Assembly (NCBI GenBank): GCA_028707175.1
Contig: JAQTUV010000006.1
Span: 1-64,000, forward strand
Length of the DNA stretch: 64,000 nt
Direction of reading: 5' to 3'
Source: Sideroxydans sp.
GTDB taxonomy: Bacteria; Pseudomonadota; Gammaproteobacteria; Burkholderiales; Gallionellaceae
The translations under genes and the position numbers were made by a program. Shown piece after piece: positions 38,404-47,653 of this stretch (positions are counted from its first letter, which is position 1; every line of letters begins with the position of its first letter). The notes below the pieces were generated by a model. It worked only from the letters and a program-made list of their open reading frames with translations, was not told the origin of the DNA and did not search any database.

Positions 38404-39633
38404 TCAGTTGGTGCCGTGTTGCTTACGATAATTTTCTAGGAAGCGTGCGATACGCCCGATGGCTTCGGTCAGGTCATCCGCGTTGGGCAAGAAAACGACG
38501 CGGATATGGTCAGGCTGTTTCCAGTTGAAACCACTGCCCTGAACCACCAATACTTTTTCTTGTTCCAACAACTCAAGAATGAACTGCTGATCGTTATCGA
38601 TGGGATATATCTTCGGGTCGAAACGAGGGAACAGATACAGCGCCGCCTTCGGCTTCACGCAGGTGACACCGGGGATCGCTGTGAGCAGCTTGTAAGCCAA
38701 GTCACGTTGCTTGCACAAACGGCCACCGGGGGCGACCAGATCGTTGATGCTCTGATAGCCGCCCAAGGCGGTCTGGATGGCGAACTGCCCTGGCACGTTG
38801 GAGCACAGACGCATGGAAGCCAAGATGGTCAGGCCGTTGATGTAGTCCTGCGCATGTTTCTTCTCACCCGAGAGCACCATCCAACCCGCGCGATAGCCGC
38901 AAGCACGATAGTTTTTGGACAGGCCGTTCATGGTGACGAACAACACATCATCCGCCAACGAGGCCATCGAGGTATGTGTCACACCGTCGTACAACATCTT
39001 GTCGTAGATCTCGTCGGCGAAGATGATGAGGTTGTGCTCGCGCGCCAACTGGATGATGGCTTGCAAGGTCTCGTCGGAATACACCGCCCCAGTCGGATTG
39101 TTCGGATTGATGACGACGATGGCGCGTGTGTTCTCGGTGATCTTGGACTTCATATCCGCCAGATCAGGATTCCACTCTTTCGCTTCGTCGCAGATGTAAT
39201 GGCGCGGTGTACCGCCCGCCAAGGTGACCGCCGCTGTCCACAAGGGATAGTCCGGCGCAGGCACCAGCACTTCGTCGCCCGTGTTGAGCAACCCTTGCAT
39301 CGCCATCACGATGAGTTCGGATGCACCGTTGCCGATGTAGATATCGTCCAAGCCCACGCCCATGATCTTCTTGGACTGGCAGTAATGCATGATGGCCTTG
39401 CGCGCGGCGAACATACCTTTGGAATCGGAATAACCCGCCGAATTCGGCAGATTCAGGATCACATCCTGTTGGATTTCTTCAGGCGCTTCGAAGCCGAACG
39501 GCGCTAAGTTGCCGATGTTCAGCTTGATGATGCGTTGTCCTTCCTCTTCCATCTGCTTGGCGCGTTCCATCACAGGGCCGCGAATGTCGTAGCAAACGTT
39601 GGAGAGCTTGGTCGATTTCAATATGGGTTTCAC
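38404..39633 (-). CDS. alaA: Glutamate-pyruvate aminotransferase AlaA-like
   Basis: This 409-residue fold-type I aminotransferase starts with NVCYDIRGPVMERAKQMEEE and LNIGNLAPFGFEAPEEI, closely following E. coli AlaA. Lys240 in NGLSKNYRACGYRAG binds PLP, and PNNPTGAVYS contains the substrate-contact Asn. It makes alanine from pyruvate and glutamate. It is the first gene of the alaA-hom-thrC series on the minus strand and is divergent from the Mth938-like gene. Confidence 0.93.
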   Translation of the reverse strand: MKPILKSTKLSNVCYDIRGPVMERAKQMEEEGQRIIKLNIGNLAPFGFEAPEEIQQDVILNLPNSAGYSDSKGMFAARKAIMHYCQSKKIMGVGLDDIYIGNGASELIVMAMQGLLNTGDEVLVPAPDYPLWTAAVTLAGGTPRHYICDEAKEWNPDLADMKSKITENTRAIVVINPNNPTGAVYSDETLQAIIQLAREHNLIIFADEIYDKMLYDGVTHTSMASLADDVLFVTMNGLSKNYRACGYRAGWMVLSGEKKHAQDYINGLTILASMRLCSNVPGQFAIQTALGGYQSINDLVAPGGRLCKQRDLAYKLLTAIPGVTCVKPKAALYLFPRFDPKIYPIDNDQQFILELLEQEKVLVVQGSGFNWKQPDHIRVVFLPNADDLTEAIGRIARFLENYRKQHGTN

Positions 39634-39765
39634 ATTAACTCACTTTTCGTCAGGGATTTAGCCTGCGCCCCGGATGGTAGAATTCGGCGCATCTTAGCTA
39701 TTCCCGCAAGGGGCGGGATTTTACCTGCGCCACCCCTGATGCGGCAAACAATTGGAGAACGAAAG

Positions 39766-40134
39766 TTGGCCTTACATCTGCAAACGAACACCCAGCAAAA
39801 ACTATTTACGGGACATGGCGCTGGATATGTCGCCATCAACGGTCAGCCCTTTCAACAAGCCATGGTCGTCATGGCCGAAGGTGTGCGCAGTGATTGGGGC
39901 GTCACCGACTTCGGCAGTCTCAAGGCTGAGCATTTCGACTATTTCCTCCCCATCAAGCCTGAAGTCATCTTGATCGGCACTGGCGCCAAACAACAATTCG
40001 CCCACCCCAATCTGTATCGCACCCTCATCAACGCCGGCATCAGCATCGAATTCATGGACACCCCTGCCGCCTGCCGCACCTACAACATCCTCGTTGCCGA
40101 AGACCGCAGAGTAGTGGCGGCGGTGCTGTTATGA
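39766..40134 (+). CDS. Mth938-like domain protein (DUF498 family)
   Basis: This 122-residue protein has the family core GYVAINGQPFQQAMVVMAEG, FDYFLPIKPEVILIGTG and GISIEFMDTPAACRTYNILV. Relatives include human NDUFAF3 and bacterial DUF498 proteins; the molecular role is unknown. I chose a TTG at 39766 because GGAG lies eight bases upstream; an ATG at 39739 would add nine residues without a ribosome site. It overlaps the DUF2164 start by four bases. Confidence 0.87.
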   Translation: MALHLQTNTQQKLFTGHGAGYVAINGQPFQQAMVVMAEGVRSDWGVTDFGSLKAEHFDYFLPIKPEVILIGTGAKQQFAHPNLYRTLINAGISIEFMDTPAACRTYNILVAEDRRVVAAVLL

Positions 40135-40415
40135 GCATCGAACTGAGCAAAGCAGACCGCACGCAAGCGATTGCCTCCATCGAGCGCTATTTCAAAGAAA
40201 ACCTTGAACAGTACATGGATGAAAAATTAGGCAACATCGCTGCCGAAGCCTTACTCGACTTTTTCCTGAAAGAAATCGGCTCATCGGTCTACAACAAGGC
40301 CATCGCCGATGCACAAGTGAAACTCCAAGCCCGTGTAATGGAACTGGACATCGAGATACACGAAGAAGAATTTCAGTATTGGAAGAACAGCAGTCGCACC
40401 ACCCACCGCAAATAG
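40131..40415 (+). CDS. DUF2164 family protein
   Basis: This 94-residue protein begins MSIELSKADRTQAIASIERYFKENLEQYMDEKLGN, a good match to the DUF2164 pattern, with the typical FFLKEIGSSVYNKAIADAQ. Function unknown. It overlaps the gene before it by four bases and is followed 13 bp later by the MoxR gene. Confidence 0.87.
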   Translation: MSIELSKADRTQAIASIERYFKENLEQYMDEKLGNIAAEALLDFFLKEIGSSVYNKAIADAQVKLQARVMELDIEIHEEEFQYWKNSSRTTHRK

Positions 40416-40428
40416 ACAGAGCGAATTT

Positions 40429-41346
40429 ATGAGCCAATCCCTAAAGAACGTCATCGCCCAAACCGAACAAGTCATCCTCGGCAAGCCGCATCAAATCAGG
40501 CTGGCACTCACCTGTCTGTTAGCGCGCGGACATCTGCTTATCGAAGACTTGCCGGGTGTAGGTAAGACAACATTGGCGCATGTGCTAGCCAAGACACTCG
40601 GTTTGCAGTTTCAACGCATCCAGTTCACTAGCGATATGCTGCCCGCCGACATTCTCGGTGTTTCAATCTTTCAACGCGAAACGGGGGAGTTCAAATTCCA
40701 CGCCGGCCCCATCTTCGCGCAGATGATCTTGGCCGACGAGGTGAACCGTGCCACACCCAAAACGCAAAGTGCACTGCTGGAAGCAATGGAAGAACAGCAA
40801 GTCACCAGCGAAGGCGAGACACGCCCGCTGCCCTCACCTTTCTTCGTCATCGCCACCCAGAATCCGACCAATCAGATCGGCACTTTCCCACTACCCGAAT
40901 CCCAACTCGACCGCTTCTTGATGCGTATCGAGCTCGGCTATCCCGATGCACAAGCCGAGCGCGGCTTGTTGTCTGGCGTGGACAGGCGCGACATCGTTGC
41001 CAACCTTGCTCCGCAAATGACAACTGCCGAATTACTGGATTTACAACGGAAAGTGCGCGAGGTCTTCGTCTCTCCCGCCTTGCTCGACTACGTACAAGCC
41101 ATCCTGCGTCATACCCGTGAGTCAGCCAAATATGTACATGGCTTATCGCCCCGCGCCGGCCTCTCCCTGCTCGCCGCTGCGCGTGCATGGGCGCTGCTTG
41201 ATGATCGCAATGCAGTTACCCCTGAGGACATCCAAGCCGTGTTGCCAGGTGTCGCAAGCCACCGTTTGCAATCCGTACAAGATACGCAAGCATCGAATGG
41301 TGAAAAACTGGCGCGTGAATTGATCGAGGCAGTAGCCATCCCCTAA
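40429..41346 (+). CDS. MoxR family AAA+ ATPase
   Basis: This 305-residue AAA+ protein has Walker A DLPGVGKTT (about 40-48), Walker B ILADEVNRA (about 101-109), sensor 1 FFVIATQNPTNQIG and the arginine-containing LPESQLDRF. MoxR ATPases are chaperone-like and act with neighbouring DUF58 proteins, as here. Together with the DUF58 and TgpA-like genes it forms a well-known module tied to envelope functions. Confidence 0.93.
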   Translation: MSQSLKNVIAQTEQVILGKPHQIRLALTCLLARGHLLIEDLPGVGKTTLAHVLAKTLGLQFQRIQFTSDMLPADILGVSIFQRETGEFKFHAGPIFAQMILADEVNRATPKTQSALLEAMEEQQVTSEGETRPLPSPFFVIATQNPTNQIGTFPLPESQLDRFLMRIELGYPDAQAERGLLSGVDRRDIVANLAPQMTTAELLDLQRKVREVFVSPALLDYVQAILRHTRESAKYVHGLSPRAGLSLLAAARAWALLDDRNAVTPEDIQAVLPGVASHRLQSVQDTQASNGEKLARELIEAVAIP

Positions 41347-41445
41347 TGGACAAAACAATTCCCTTGTCCATTCCCTCACCTCAATCCTCTCCCGCACGCG
41401 GGCGAGGAAGCAAGCGTACCGCTACGCGGAATTCTCGTTAATACT

Positions 41446-42399
41446 GTGTTAAAGAGATTCAAAAAACTCTTCCGCAACTGGGCGTTCCGCCGCACCGTAG
41501 AAACGGGTACGGTGGTACTCAATCAACGCCGCATCTACATCATTCCTTCACGCCAAGGATTTGTCTTTGCGATGGTGCTGGGGGTGATGTTGTTGGGCGA
41601 CATCAACTACAACTTAAGTCTCGGTTATGTGCTGACATTTTTGCTTGCCACCACAGCAGGCTTAACCATGTTGTATGCCTTCCGCAATCTGGCGCAACTG
41701 GAGATTCATGCAGGTCATGTCGAGCCCGTATTCGTGGGTGAGCCAGCGAATTTTGTTTTCCATTTCAACAATCCCAGTTCGCTCATTCGCTATCAAATCC
41801 ATCTACATGACGATGCTGAACACGAGACGATATTCGATCTTCCCGCTCAGTGTTCAACTCCCATCTCGCTCGCCATTCCTTCCACACAACGCGGTTGGAT
41901 GGATAGTGAACGTCTTTCGCTGTACACACACTTTCCGCTGGGTTTGTTCCATGCGTGGACCTACATCCACTTCGATGTACGCTGTTTGGTCTATCCAAAA
42001 CCTGCGATACCACAAGCTTTGCCTGAAGCCTCTGCCCAAAAAGGCGAAGGCAAAACCATCGCCACGGGTGATGAAGACTTTTCTGGTTTGCGTAACTATG
42101 TAGCGGGTGATGCCATGCCGCGTATCGCATGGAAAGCCTTGGCGCGTGAGCAAGGGCTGCAAGTAAAACAGTTCTCCGCACAGCAAGGCCATTCACTATG
42201 GCTGGATTGGACTCTGCTCCCCAACATCGCGCAAGAGCGCAAATTGGAATTACTGACGCGCTGGGTGCTGGATGCCGATGTACAAGGCTTGGCGTATGGC
42301 TTGCGTTTGCCTGATGGCGTGCTTGAACCACAGAACACTCCCGCGCACCGAGCTGAATGTTTACGTCGATTGGCTTTGTTTGGAATGAGTGAACAATGA
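41446..42399 (+). CDS. DUF58 domain membrane-associated protein
   Basis: This 317-residue protein has two N-terminal helices (about 33-70) and the DUF58 core GDEDFSGLRNYVAGDAMPRIAWKALAREQGLQVKQF. DUF58 proteins work with MoxR ATPases. The start is GTG. Its 3' end overlaps the transglutaminase gene by four bases; a 99-bp gap separates it from moxR. Confidence 0.92.
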   Translation: MLKRFKKLFRNWAFRRTVETGTVVLNQRRIYIIPSRQGFVFAMVLGVMLLGDINYNLSLGYVLTFLLATTAGLTMLYAFRNLAQLEIHAGHVEPVFVGEPANFVFHFNNPSSLIRYQIHLHDDAEHETIFDLPAQCSTPISLAIPSTQRGWMDSERLSLYTHFPLGLFHAWTYIHFDVRCLVYPKPAIPQALPEASAQKGEGKTIATGDEDFSGLRNYVAGDAMPRIAWKALAREQGLQVKQFSAQQGHSLWLDWTLLPNIAQERKLELLTRWVLDADVQGLAYGLRLPDGVLEPQNTPAHRAECLRRLALFGMSEQ

Positions 42400-44351
42400 A
42401 GCTCACCGCCCCCCTCATCTACGGCCTTGTCGCTTGCATATTGTTGGTCAGTGCACCGCATGCAGACCATCTACCGCTATGGGTCAGCGCAATGTGTGCT
42501 GTGCTGCTTGGTTGGCGCGCCTTCATCACTTACCGAGGAAGGCCGCAACCCAATCGCTGGATGTTGTTGCTGGTCACGGTGGCGTGTGTGGCAGCAATCG
42601 GCGCGACCTACCACACATTTTTCGGGCGTGACGTGGGCGTCACCTTACTTATCTTGCTCGCCTCGCTCAAACTGTTAGAACTTAAGGCGGTACGCGATGC
42701 GACCGTGCTGATCTACTTGTCGTGTTTCATCATCATCACGAATTTCTTTTATTCGCAGAGCATCTCCACGGCACTTTTCATGCTGTTCACGCTCATCGTC
42801 ATCATGGCGACATGGGTGAATTTGCAAACGGGCACGCTTGCACTCAAGCCTAGGCTGCGCATGGCTGGCATACTGTTGTTACAAGCCATTCCCTTATCGC
42901 TGTTGTTATTCGTCCTGTTCCCGCGCATCCAAGGCCCACTATGGGGAATGCCGCAAGATGCGTACGCCACTAGCGGCCTCTCAGACAAGATGTCACCCGG
43001 CAGCATGGGCAAGCTCTCCCTATCGGATGCAGTCGCCTTCCGCGTTACCTTCCAAGGTAGTGCGCCACCACGTGACCAACTGTATTGGCGCGGCCCTGTA
43101 TTGTGGGACTTCGATGGCACAACCTGGACACGTGGCCGTAATGCGACCTTGCAAGCCCCCACGCTCACCGATGTTGCACAACCCATCAGCTACACCATCA
43201 CTCTCGAACCACATAACAAGAACTGGCTGTTCGCACTTGATATGCCTTCGCAGATATCTATTCCGGCCGAATTCGCACCCGACTTTCAGCTGCTGAGTAA
43301 AGATACGGTCAGAGCCAGAATTCGCTATAACGTGACATCTCAGCGGAGCTATCGCGCCAACTTAGAAGAGCCAATGCCACAGATGGTGCGCGCGTTCAAT
43401 TTCCCACGGGAATACAACCCCCTCGCACAGAAAGTGGCACAACAATGGCGAGCCACTAGCCAGAATGATGAAGAGATCGTGCGCACTGCACTCACCTACT
43501 TCAACCGTGGCGGCTTCGAATACACACTCGAACCACCATTACTCGGCAAGAACAGCGTGGATGATTTTTTATTCACCACCAAAAAAGGATTCTGCGAACA
43601 CTATGCATCTAGCTTCGTTTTCTTGATGCGCGCAGCCGGCGTTCCGGCACGGGTGGTAACTGGGTATCAGGGGGGGGAATTCAACGACCTTGGCGGCTAT
43701 TACATCTTGCGACAATCAGATGCTCATGCATGGGCTGAAGTCTGGTTTAGAAACCGAGGGTGGGTGCGTTTTGACCCAACCGCAGCCATCGCCCCTGCAC
43801 GCGTCGAACGCGGATTAAGCGCTGCATTGAACAACAATAGCGCCCTGCCCTTTCTGTCCCGCACTCAATCCACTTGGCTCATCAATCTGCGCTTCAATTT
43901 TGATTCCATCACCAATCAATGGAACCAATGGGTGCTTGGCTATGATACGGAACGGCAATTCGCCTTCCTCACTCGCATGGGAATGGAAGACATCACTTGG
44001 CAAAAGCTGGCCACCAATATGCTTGCGGGGATTTCACTACTAGTGGGCATTTTCACTCTCTTCCTATTACGTCGTTTGAGAATAAAAACAACTGATGAGG
44101 TACAAAAAACGTGGCTCAAGACTTGCCTAAAACTAGAAAAGGCGGGCTTTCCACGTTTGCCACACGAAGGCGGAATGGATTACGCAACACGCATAGCAAA
44201 TGTCCGACCTGACTTAAGGCACGACGTCCTTGACCTTGCTACGCGCTATACATCCTTGCGCTACGGCAATGCTTCAATGAAAAATGATTTAGCTGCATTC
44301 CAAAATGCAAGCCGACGTTTCAAAGTCAGGCGCGCACCAACATCGCAATAA
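42396..44351 (+). CDS. tgpA: TgpA-like transmembrane protein with periplasmic transglutaminase domain
   Basis: This 651-residue protein has six or more N-terminal helices (DUF3488 part, about 1-190), a periplasmic transglutaminase-like domain with Cys about 400 in GFCEHYASSF, His about 443 in SDAHAWAEVW and Asp about 458 in RFDPTAA, a further helix near 545-565 and a cytoplasmic tail. Pseudomonas TgpA is essential and periplasmic. The MoxR-DUF58-TgpA order is conserved in many proteobacteria. The tail lacks the DUF4129 signature seen in longer forms. Confidence 0.93.
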   Translation: MKLTAPLIYGLVACILLVSAPHADHLPLWVSAMCAVLLGWRAFITYRGRPQPNRWMLLLVTVACVAAIGATYHTFFGRDVGVTLLILLASLKLLELKAVRDATVLIYLSCFIIITNFFYSQSISTALFMLFTLIVIMATWVNLQTGTLALKPRLRMAGILLLQAIPLSLLLFVLFPRIQGPLWGMPQDAYATSGLSDKMSPGSMGKLSLSDAVAFRVTFQGSAPPRDQLYWRGPVLWDFDGTTWTRGRNATLQAPTLTDVAQPISYTITLEPHNKNWLFALDMPSQISIPAEFAPDFQLLSKDTVRARIRYNVTSQRSYRANLEEPMPQMVRAFNFPREYNPLAQKVAQQWRATSQNDEEIVRTALTYFNRGGFEYTLEPPLLGKNSVDDFLFTTKKGFCEHYASSFVFLMRAAGVPARVVTGYQGGEFNDLGGYYILRQSDAHAWAEVWFRNRGWVRFDPTAAIAPARVERGLSAALNNNSALPFLSRTQSTWLINLRFNFDSITNQWNQWVLGYDTERQFAFLTRMGMEDITWQKLATNMLAGISLLVGIFTLFLLRRLRIKTTDEVQKTWLKTCLKLEKAGFPRLPHEGGMDYATRIANVRPDLRHDVLDLATRYTSLRYGNASMKNDLAAFQNASRRFKVRRAPTSQ

Positions 44352-44360
44352 GCACTCAAA

Positions 44361-44570
44361 ATGAATCAAAGCCACTTAGAACTATTAGTGACCCGCACGA
44401 TGCCTTACGGAAAATATCAAGGACGCTTGATTGCCGACTTGCCGGGAAATTATTTGAACTGGTTTGCTCGCACGGGCTTTCCCAAAGGAGAACTCGGACA
44501 GCTTTTAGCATTGATGCAGGAATTGGATCACAACGGACTATCTTCGCTGCTTGATCCGCTCAGAAAGTGA
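44361..44570 (+). CDS. DUF3820 family protein
   Basis: This 69-residue protein has the pattern MPYGKYQGRLIADLPGNYL and WFARTGFPKGELGQ, typical of DUF3820. Relatives are fused to exonucleases in some bacteria, but its role is unknown. It is the last gene of the operon, nine bases after tgpA, and a strong terminator follows. Confidence 0.85.
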   Translation: MNQSHLELLVTRTMPYGKYQGRLIADLPGNYLNWFARTGFPKGELGQLLALMQELDHNGLSSLLDPLRK

Positions 44571-44578
44571 GCAGAAAG

Positions 44579-44610
44579 CAAAAAGGCTCACATTTCTGTG
44601 AGCCTTTTTT
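44579..44610 (+). terminator. Intrinsic terminator after the DUF3820 gene
   Basis: AAAAGGCTCACA (44581-44592) pairs with TGTGAGCCTTTT (44597-44608) around a four-base loop and runs into a T-tract. Confidence 0.95.
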
Positions 44611-44614
44611 AATA

Positions 44615-44634
44615 TGGCGTCCCCAACGGTATTC
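44615..44634 (-). other. 3' end of a tRNA-Glu gene without its 5' part: likely attachment site scar
   Basis: The minus strand reads GAATACCGTTGGGGACGCCA. This fits the end of a tRNA-Glu: T-loop GAAT, T-stem strand ACCGT (one mismatch to CCCGT), acceptor strand TGGGGAC, discriminator G and CCA. The expected remaining 55 bases of the tRNA to the right are absent and replaced by AT-rich sequence. Integrases commonly use tRNA 3' ends, and the intact copy would lie at the far, right end of the island. Confidence 0.6.
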
Positions 44635-44639
44635 ATATC

Positions 44640-45157
44640 TACATATTTTTCATATAGTTAATAAGTTGTTACCATCAGCATTACCAACACAATATCATTC
44701 CAAACCCCAGTTGGTGTCTTACCTATCCCGTATTTGAATTACTGTCTGTCGCATCCTCGGCCTAAGGCGCCGGTCAGCGAGATTTAAAAATGCCGTAGCC
44801 GAATGCCCGCTTTTGAGTTGAGGAATGAGTCATGGCATCCAACACCAATGACAGCTCCACCGCCAAAACCGGTCAGTCAGGATTTTTTCTGAGAAATACA
44901 TGCGAAACTGAAATGAATGTCCGCTTCCTTAAAAGCTGATCGGCAGCAGCCGACCCGAAGCAGACTGTTAAGAGTATTTCAATGAAGGCACACTTCCAGC
45001 CAAAGCGGTCATTTCCGTTCCGCGATCAGCCGGGCTGCTTCCGAGTTGCCAACCGGACATTCAGAGAACTCAACATTCCCGACATATCCAGACGACAAGG
45101 CTCCCTCGATTCCATCCCGTGCGTTAAGTGCAACTATTGAAAATGCAGTTGCTAATT
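44640..45157. other. Gene-poor left end of the accessory region
   Basis: This stretch has no convincing gene. A 35-codon frame at 44832-44939 (MASNTNDSSTAKTGQSG...) has a good ribosome site (GAGGAA) and may be the remnant of a truncated gene. Between 44915 and 45065 lie three scattered copies of a motif family around AATGTCCGCTT / AAGCGGTCATT / CGGACATTCA, which recurs at element borders further right. Confidence 0.5.
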
Positions 45158-46060
45158 CTAAGCAGAGTTGAACGTACGGCGTGCGTTGTCTGTGATGGCT
45201 CTAACTACATTACCAAACATCGCTGGGGGAAGATCATGGCCCATTCCATCGACTATCAGAAGTTCGGCTCCTTGAATATTGGCAGCTGTGTCTTTCCCCG
45301 CTTCAGGGGGAACTAAAGGATCATCTGCCCCATGCAACACAAGAGTGGGAACGGTTATGTTGGCTAGATGTGCTCTTAAGTCACCGGTGACAGCGATAGC
45401 GGCGATTTGCCGCAAAAATCCAGTTGGGTTGTATGCTCGTTTGACTTCGACCAAAGCTTGGTCGCGTTGAGCCGATTCGTCAAACGGATAGCCCCGACCG
45501 GAAATTGCTTGCGACAAAGCAACACAATGTGCGAGATACCCCTGTTCGTCTTGCAAAGGATGTGGCGCAGGTGATGTCATAGCCGCCATTACTTCAGGGC
45601 TCGCCTGCGGCAGATTAGGATTACCGGTGCTCGACATAATTGAGACTAGAGATAGAACTCGCTCAGAATGTTCACTTGCCAACAATTGCGCAATCATGCC
45701 CCCCATTGATCTTCCAACCACGTGTGCTCGGTTGATCTTCAGCTTATCGAGAAGGCCTACCGCGTTGTTCGCCATATCGAAGAGCGTATAAGGAACATTG
45801 GGCATCTCACCGCGAGAAACTGCCCTAGCAATTGCAGTGAAATCGGGCATTGGAGTGGTATAGAAGTGGGTTGAGAGGCCTGTATCGCGATTATCAAAGC
45901 GAATCACGCGATAACCTTGTTCCGCCAACATCTGGCAAAACGTTTCGCTCCAGCGAATCATCTGCGTTCCTAAGCCGGAAATTAGCAGAATTGCTTCTGC
46001 ATCGTCTTTGCCAAAGCAATCATATTCAATTTCAATTCCGTTCGATTCAGTCTTAGGCAT
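45158..46060 (-). CDS. Alpha/beta-fold hydrolase
   Basis: This 300-residue protein has the alpha/beta-hydrolase blocks: oxyanion region LISGLGTQMIRW, nucleophile elbow GRSMGGMIAQ with the Ser, acid HGADDPLVPPE and GMGHDLPP with the His. Lipases and haloperoxidase-like esterases share this pattern; the substrate is unknown. The gene follows the MarR gene on the same strand with a 94-bp gap. It is the first full gene of the accessory region. Confidence 0.88.
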   Translation of the reverse strand: MPKTESNGIEIEYDCFGKDDAEAILLISGLGTQMIRWSETFCQMLAEQGYRVIRFDNRDTGLSTHFYTTPMPDFTAIARAVSRGEMPNVPYTLFDMANNAVGLLDKLKINRAHVVGRSMGGMIAQLLASEHSERVLSLVSIMSSTGNPNLPQASPEVMAAMTSPAPHPLQDEQGYLAHCVALSQAISGRGYPFDESAQRDQALVEVKRAYNPTGFLRQIAAIAVTGDLRAHLANITVPTLVLHGADDPLVPPEAGKDTAANIQGAELLIVDGMGHDLPPAMFGNVVRAITDNARRTFNSA

Positions 46061-46154
46061 GGTATGTGTTCCTTAAATGCTATTGGGCCGCGCGTTATTG
46101 GACACTCCGTTTAGCCCACCTCTCTGCAACAGAAAATTCGACACAAGGCAAAAC

Positions 46155-46586
46155 TTAAGAGAGTGCTAAGGATGGTGCGCAAGCCAACGTGTCCAGCGCT
46201 GTGGAAACCAGTCCGACCGTGTCTGGGGTAATTGATGTGACAGCTCTGGAGCAGATGCTGTCAGCCGTCTCACGTGCGGCGTTGACTAGCACACGCCCTG
46301 CCGGGCGAAGTACCACGTAACGCTCATTGTTCTCGCCGTCGCGCACGACGAGACCAATCTTCTCCAGCAAGATCAACTGACGCAGCACAGCTGACTGTGG
46401 CAGACCGAGCGGGCGCACCAGTTCGACAATGCGGACTCGGCTATTTGCCGTTTGCGCAAGCAAATTCAGCAGCACAAAGTCGCTAAAACTGATGCCATGG
46501 TAAATGCCTAGCTCGTCGTCAAGCTTGAGTCGCAGGCTAGCGTGGGCACGTTGAAGCGCCAAACAGAAGGAGAGATTTGTATTCAT
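46155..46586 (-). CDS. MarR-type winged-helix regulator
   Basis: This protein of 143 residues begins MNTNLSFCLALQRAHASLRLKLDDELGIYHGISFSDF and has the winged-helix core RIVELVRPLGLPQSAVLRQLILLEKIGLV followed by the wing REGENNER-like DGENNERYVVL. It is the third gene of an operon after DUF2239 and a GIY-YIG gene; the ATG overlaps the GIY-YIG stop. Its position at the operon end and the double palindrome at the operon promoter suggest self-regulation. The ligand is unknown. Confidence 0.85.
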   Translation of the reverse strand: MNTNLSFCLALQRAHASLRLKLDDELGIYHGISFSDFVLLNLLAQTANSRVRIVELVRPLGLPQSAVLRQLILLEKIGLVVRDGENNERYVVLRPAGRVLVNAARETADSICSRAVTSITPDTVGLVSTALDTLACAPSLALS

Positions 46587-46954
46587 CATGCCTTGTTCCT
46601 CGGGTCATCGTAACCACGTTCACCCATACACGGGATTTCCTGCCGCCACAGATTTACCAACTCTTCCAGTTCACGTGTGGCTTCGAATGCAGGGTCTTCA
46701 CTCGGTTTGACAATATCGAGCACTTCAAAGATGAAGCTGGTTTCGCCATATTTGGCCCAATCCTGTGCAAGCCTCACGTTGCGATGCTGCCCAAATCGCA
46801 ATTCAAAACGATGCCGGTTAAGCGTACCCTGAACATTGGTACTTCCTGCCACCATTGCCCTACCGGTAATTTGATTTCGGATTGCATATACGCCAGCCCG
46901 GGTTTTCGTTTCCATATACTGTCGCTTCAATGCTTGTTTGTCGGACATAGTCAT
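46586..46954 (-). CDS. Small GIY-YIG domain protein
   Basis: The frame from 46954 gives about 122 residues. It has a GIY-YIG-like core: AGVYAIRN in place of GIY, VAGSTN as the YIG-like strand, then NRHRFELRFGQHRN and FIFEVLDIV. The first Gly-Val-Tyr and the Arg-containing helix are kept, so nuclease or DNA-binding activity is possible but unproven. The longer open frame (to 47212) runs into the DUF2239 gene, so a start at 46954 or 46948 is more likely. It is between DUF2239 and MarR genes and ends in the overlap with marR. Confidence 0.78.
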   Translation of the reverse strand: MTMSDKQALKRQYMETKTRAGVYAIRNQITGRAMVAGSTNVQGTLNRHRFELRFGQHRNVRLAQDWAKYGETSFIFEVLDIVKPSEDPAFEATRELEELVNLWRQEIPCMGERGYDDPRNKA

Positions 46955-47015
46955 ACTTTTTTGTTCATTGAGAATCATTGCGCGTCCGGCTTCTTGCGCG
47001 GGCTCAAGATAGTTT

Positions 47016-47624
47016 TTAGCAACCATAAGCCAAGCACCAGACGTAATCGCGGATATCAACCGGCCAGCCTTCGATTTGCTGGCGGAACTTTGCAGCATCG
47101 TTTGCGAACAGCGCTCGCGAAGCTTCTTCGAAACCTGCGAGATCACCGGCCATTGCTGCCATGAAGTGGTAGGCGCATTCACTTGCCTGACGTTGCCGGT
47201 CTTGATCGACATTGACCCGGCGCGCTTCTTCTACCAGTTTCCGCAAAGTCACCGAGGCTCCTCCCGGTTGTGAAGCCAACCAGTCCCAATGACGAGGTAG
47301 TAGCGTCACTTCTCGCGCGACTACCCCTAGCTTTGGCCGGCCACGTCCACGAGGTTCATCCGGTTCACTGGAATTGGTCGGTGCCGATGAATTTTCTTGC
47401 GACGAGCCTTCTTCTGAATGCAGGCGTGCCAACATCTCGGCATCACTTCCTCGAGTATCGATATCGACGACCCGACCAGTCTGGTCGCAGAAAATCAGCA
47501 GTGGACCAGGTTCGAAAGATGCCATAGCGTGTTTCACAGCCAATGCATTGGTCTGCAAGCTGCCTGAAGCAATGCGCTTGTGACCATCGAAGGTGGTATA
47601 GGAGGGGGAAGCGGTATCAATCAC
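47016..47624 (-). CDS. DUF2239 family protein
   Basis: This 202-residue protein matches the DUF2239 pattern: SYTTFDGHKRIASGSL, LLIFCDQTGRVVDIDTRG, GRGRPKLGVVAREVTLLPRHWDWLASQPGGASVTLRKLV and CAYHFMAAMAGDLAGFEEASRALFANDAAKF. The middle segment with GRGRPKLG looks like an AT-hook or basic linker, and LPRHWDWL... is reminiscent of a ribbon-helix-helix region. Function unknown. It is the first gene of the operon controlled by the promoter at 47654-47682. Confidence 0.88.
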   Translation of the reverse strand: MIDTASPSYTTFDGHKRIASGSLQTNALAVKHAMASFEPGPLLIFCDQTGRVVDIDTRGSDAEMLARLHSEEGSSQENSSAPTNSSEPDEPRGRGRPKLGVVAREVTLLPRHWDWLASQPGGASVTLRKLVEEARRVNVDQDRQRQASECAYHFMAAMAGDLAGFEEASRALFANDAAKFRQQIEGWPVDIRDYVWCLAYGC

Positions 47625-47653
47625 AACGGACTCATCCTTGGTTTGGATGATGA

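Noticed and set aside
38506-39507. 333-codon plus-strand frame opposite alaA
   Set aside because: It is the antisense shadow of the strongly conserved alaA gene.
46955-47212. N-terminal extension of the GIY-YIG gene into the DUF2239 gene
   Set aside because: It overlaps the DUF2239 coding region almost 200 bases and is not part of the GIY-YIG pattern; starts at 46954 or 46948 suffice.
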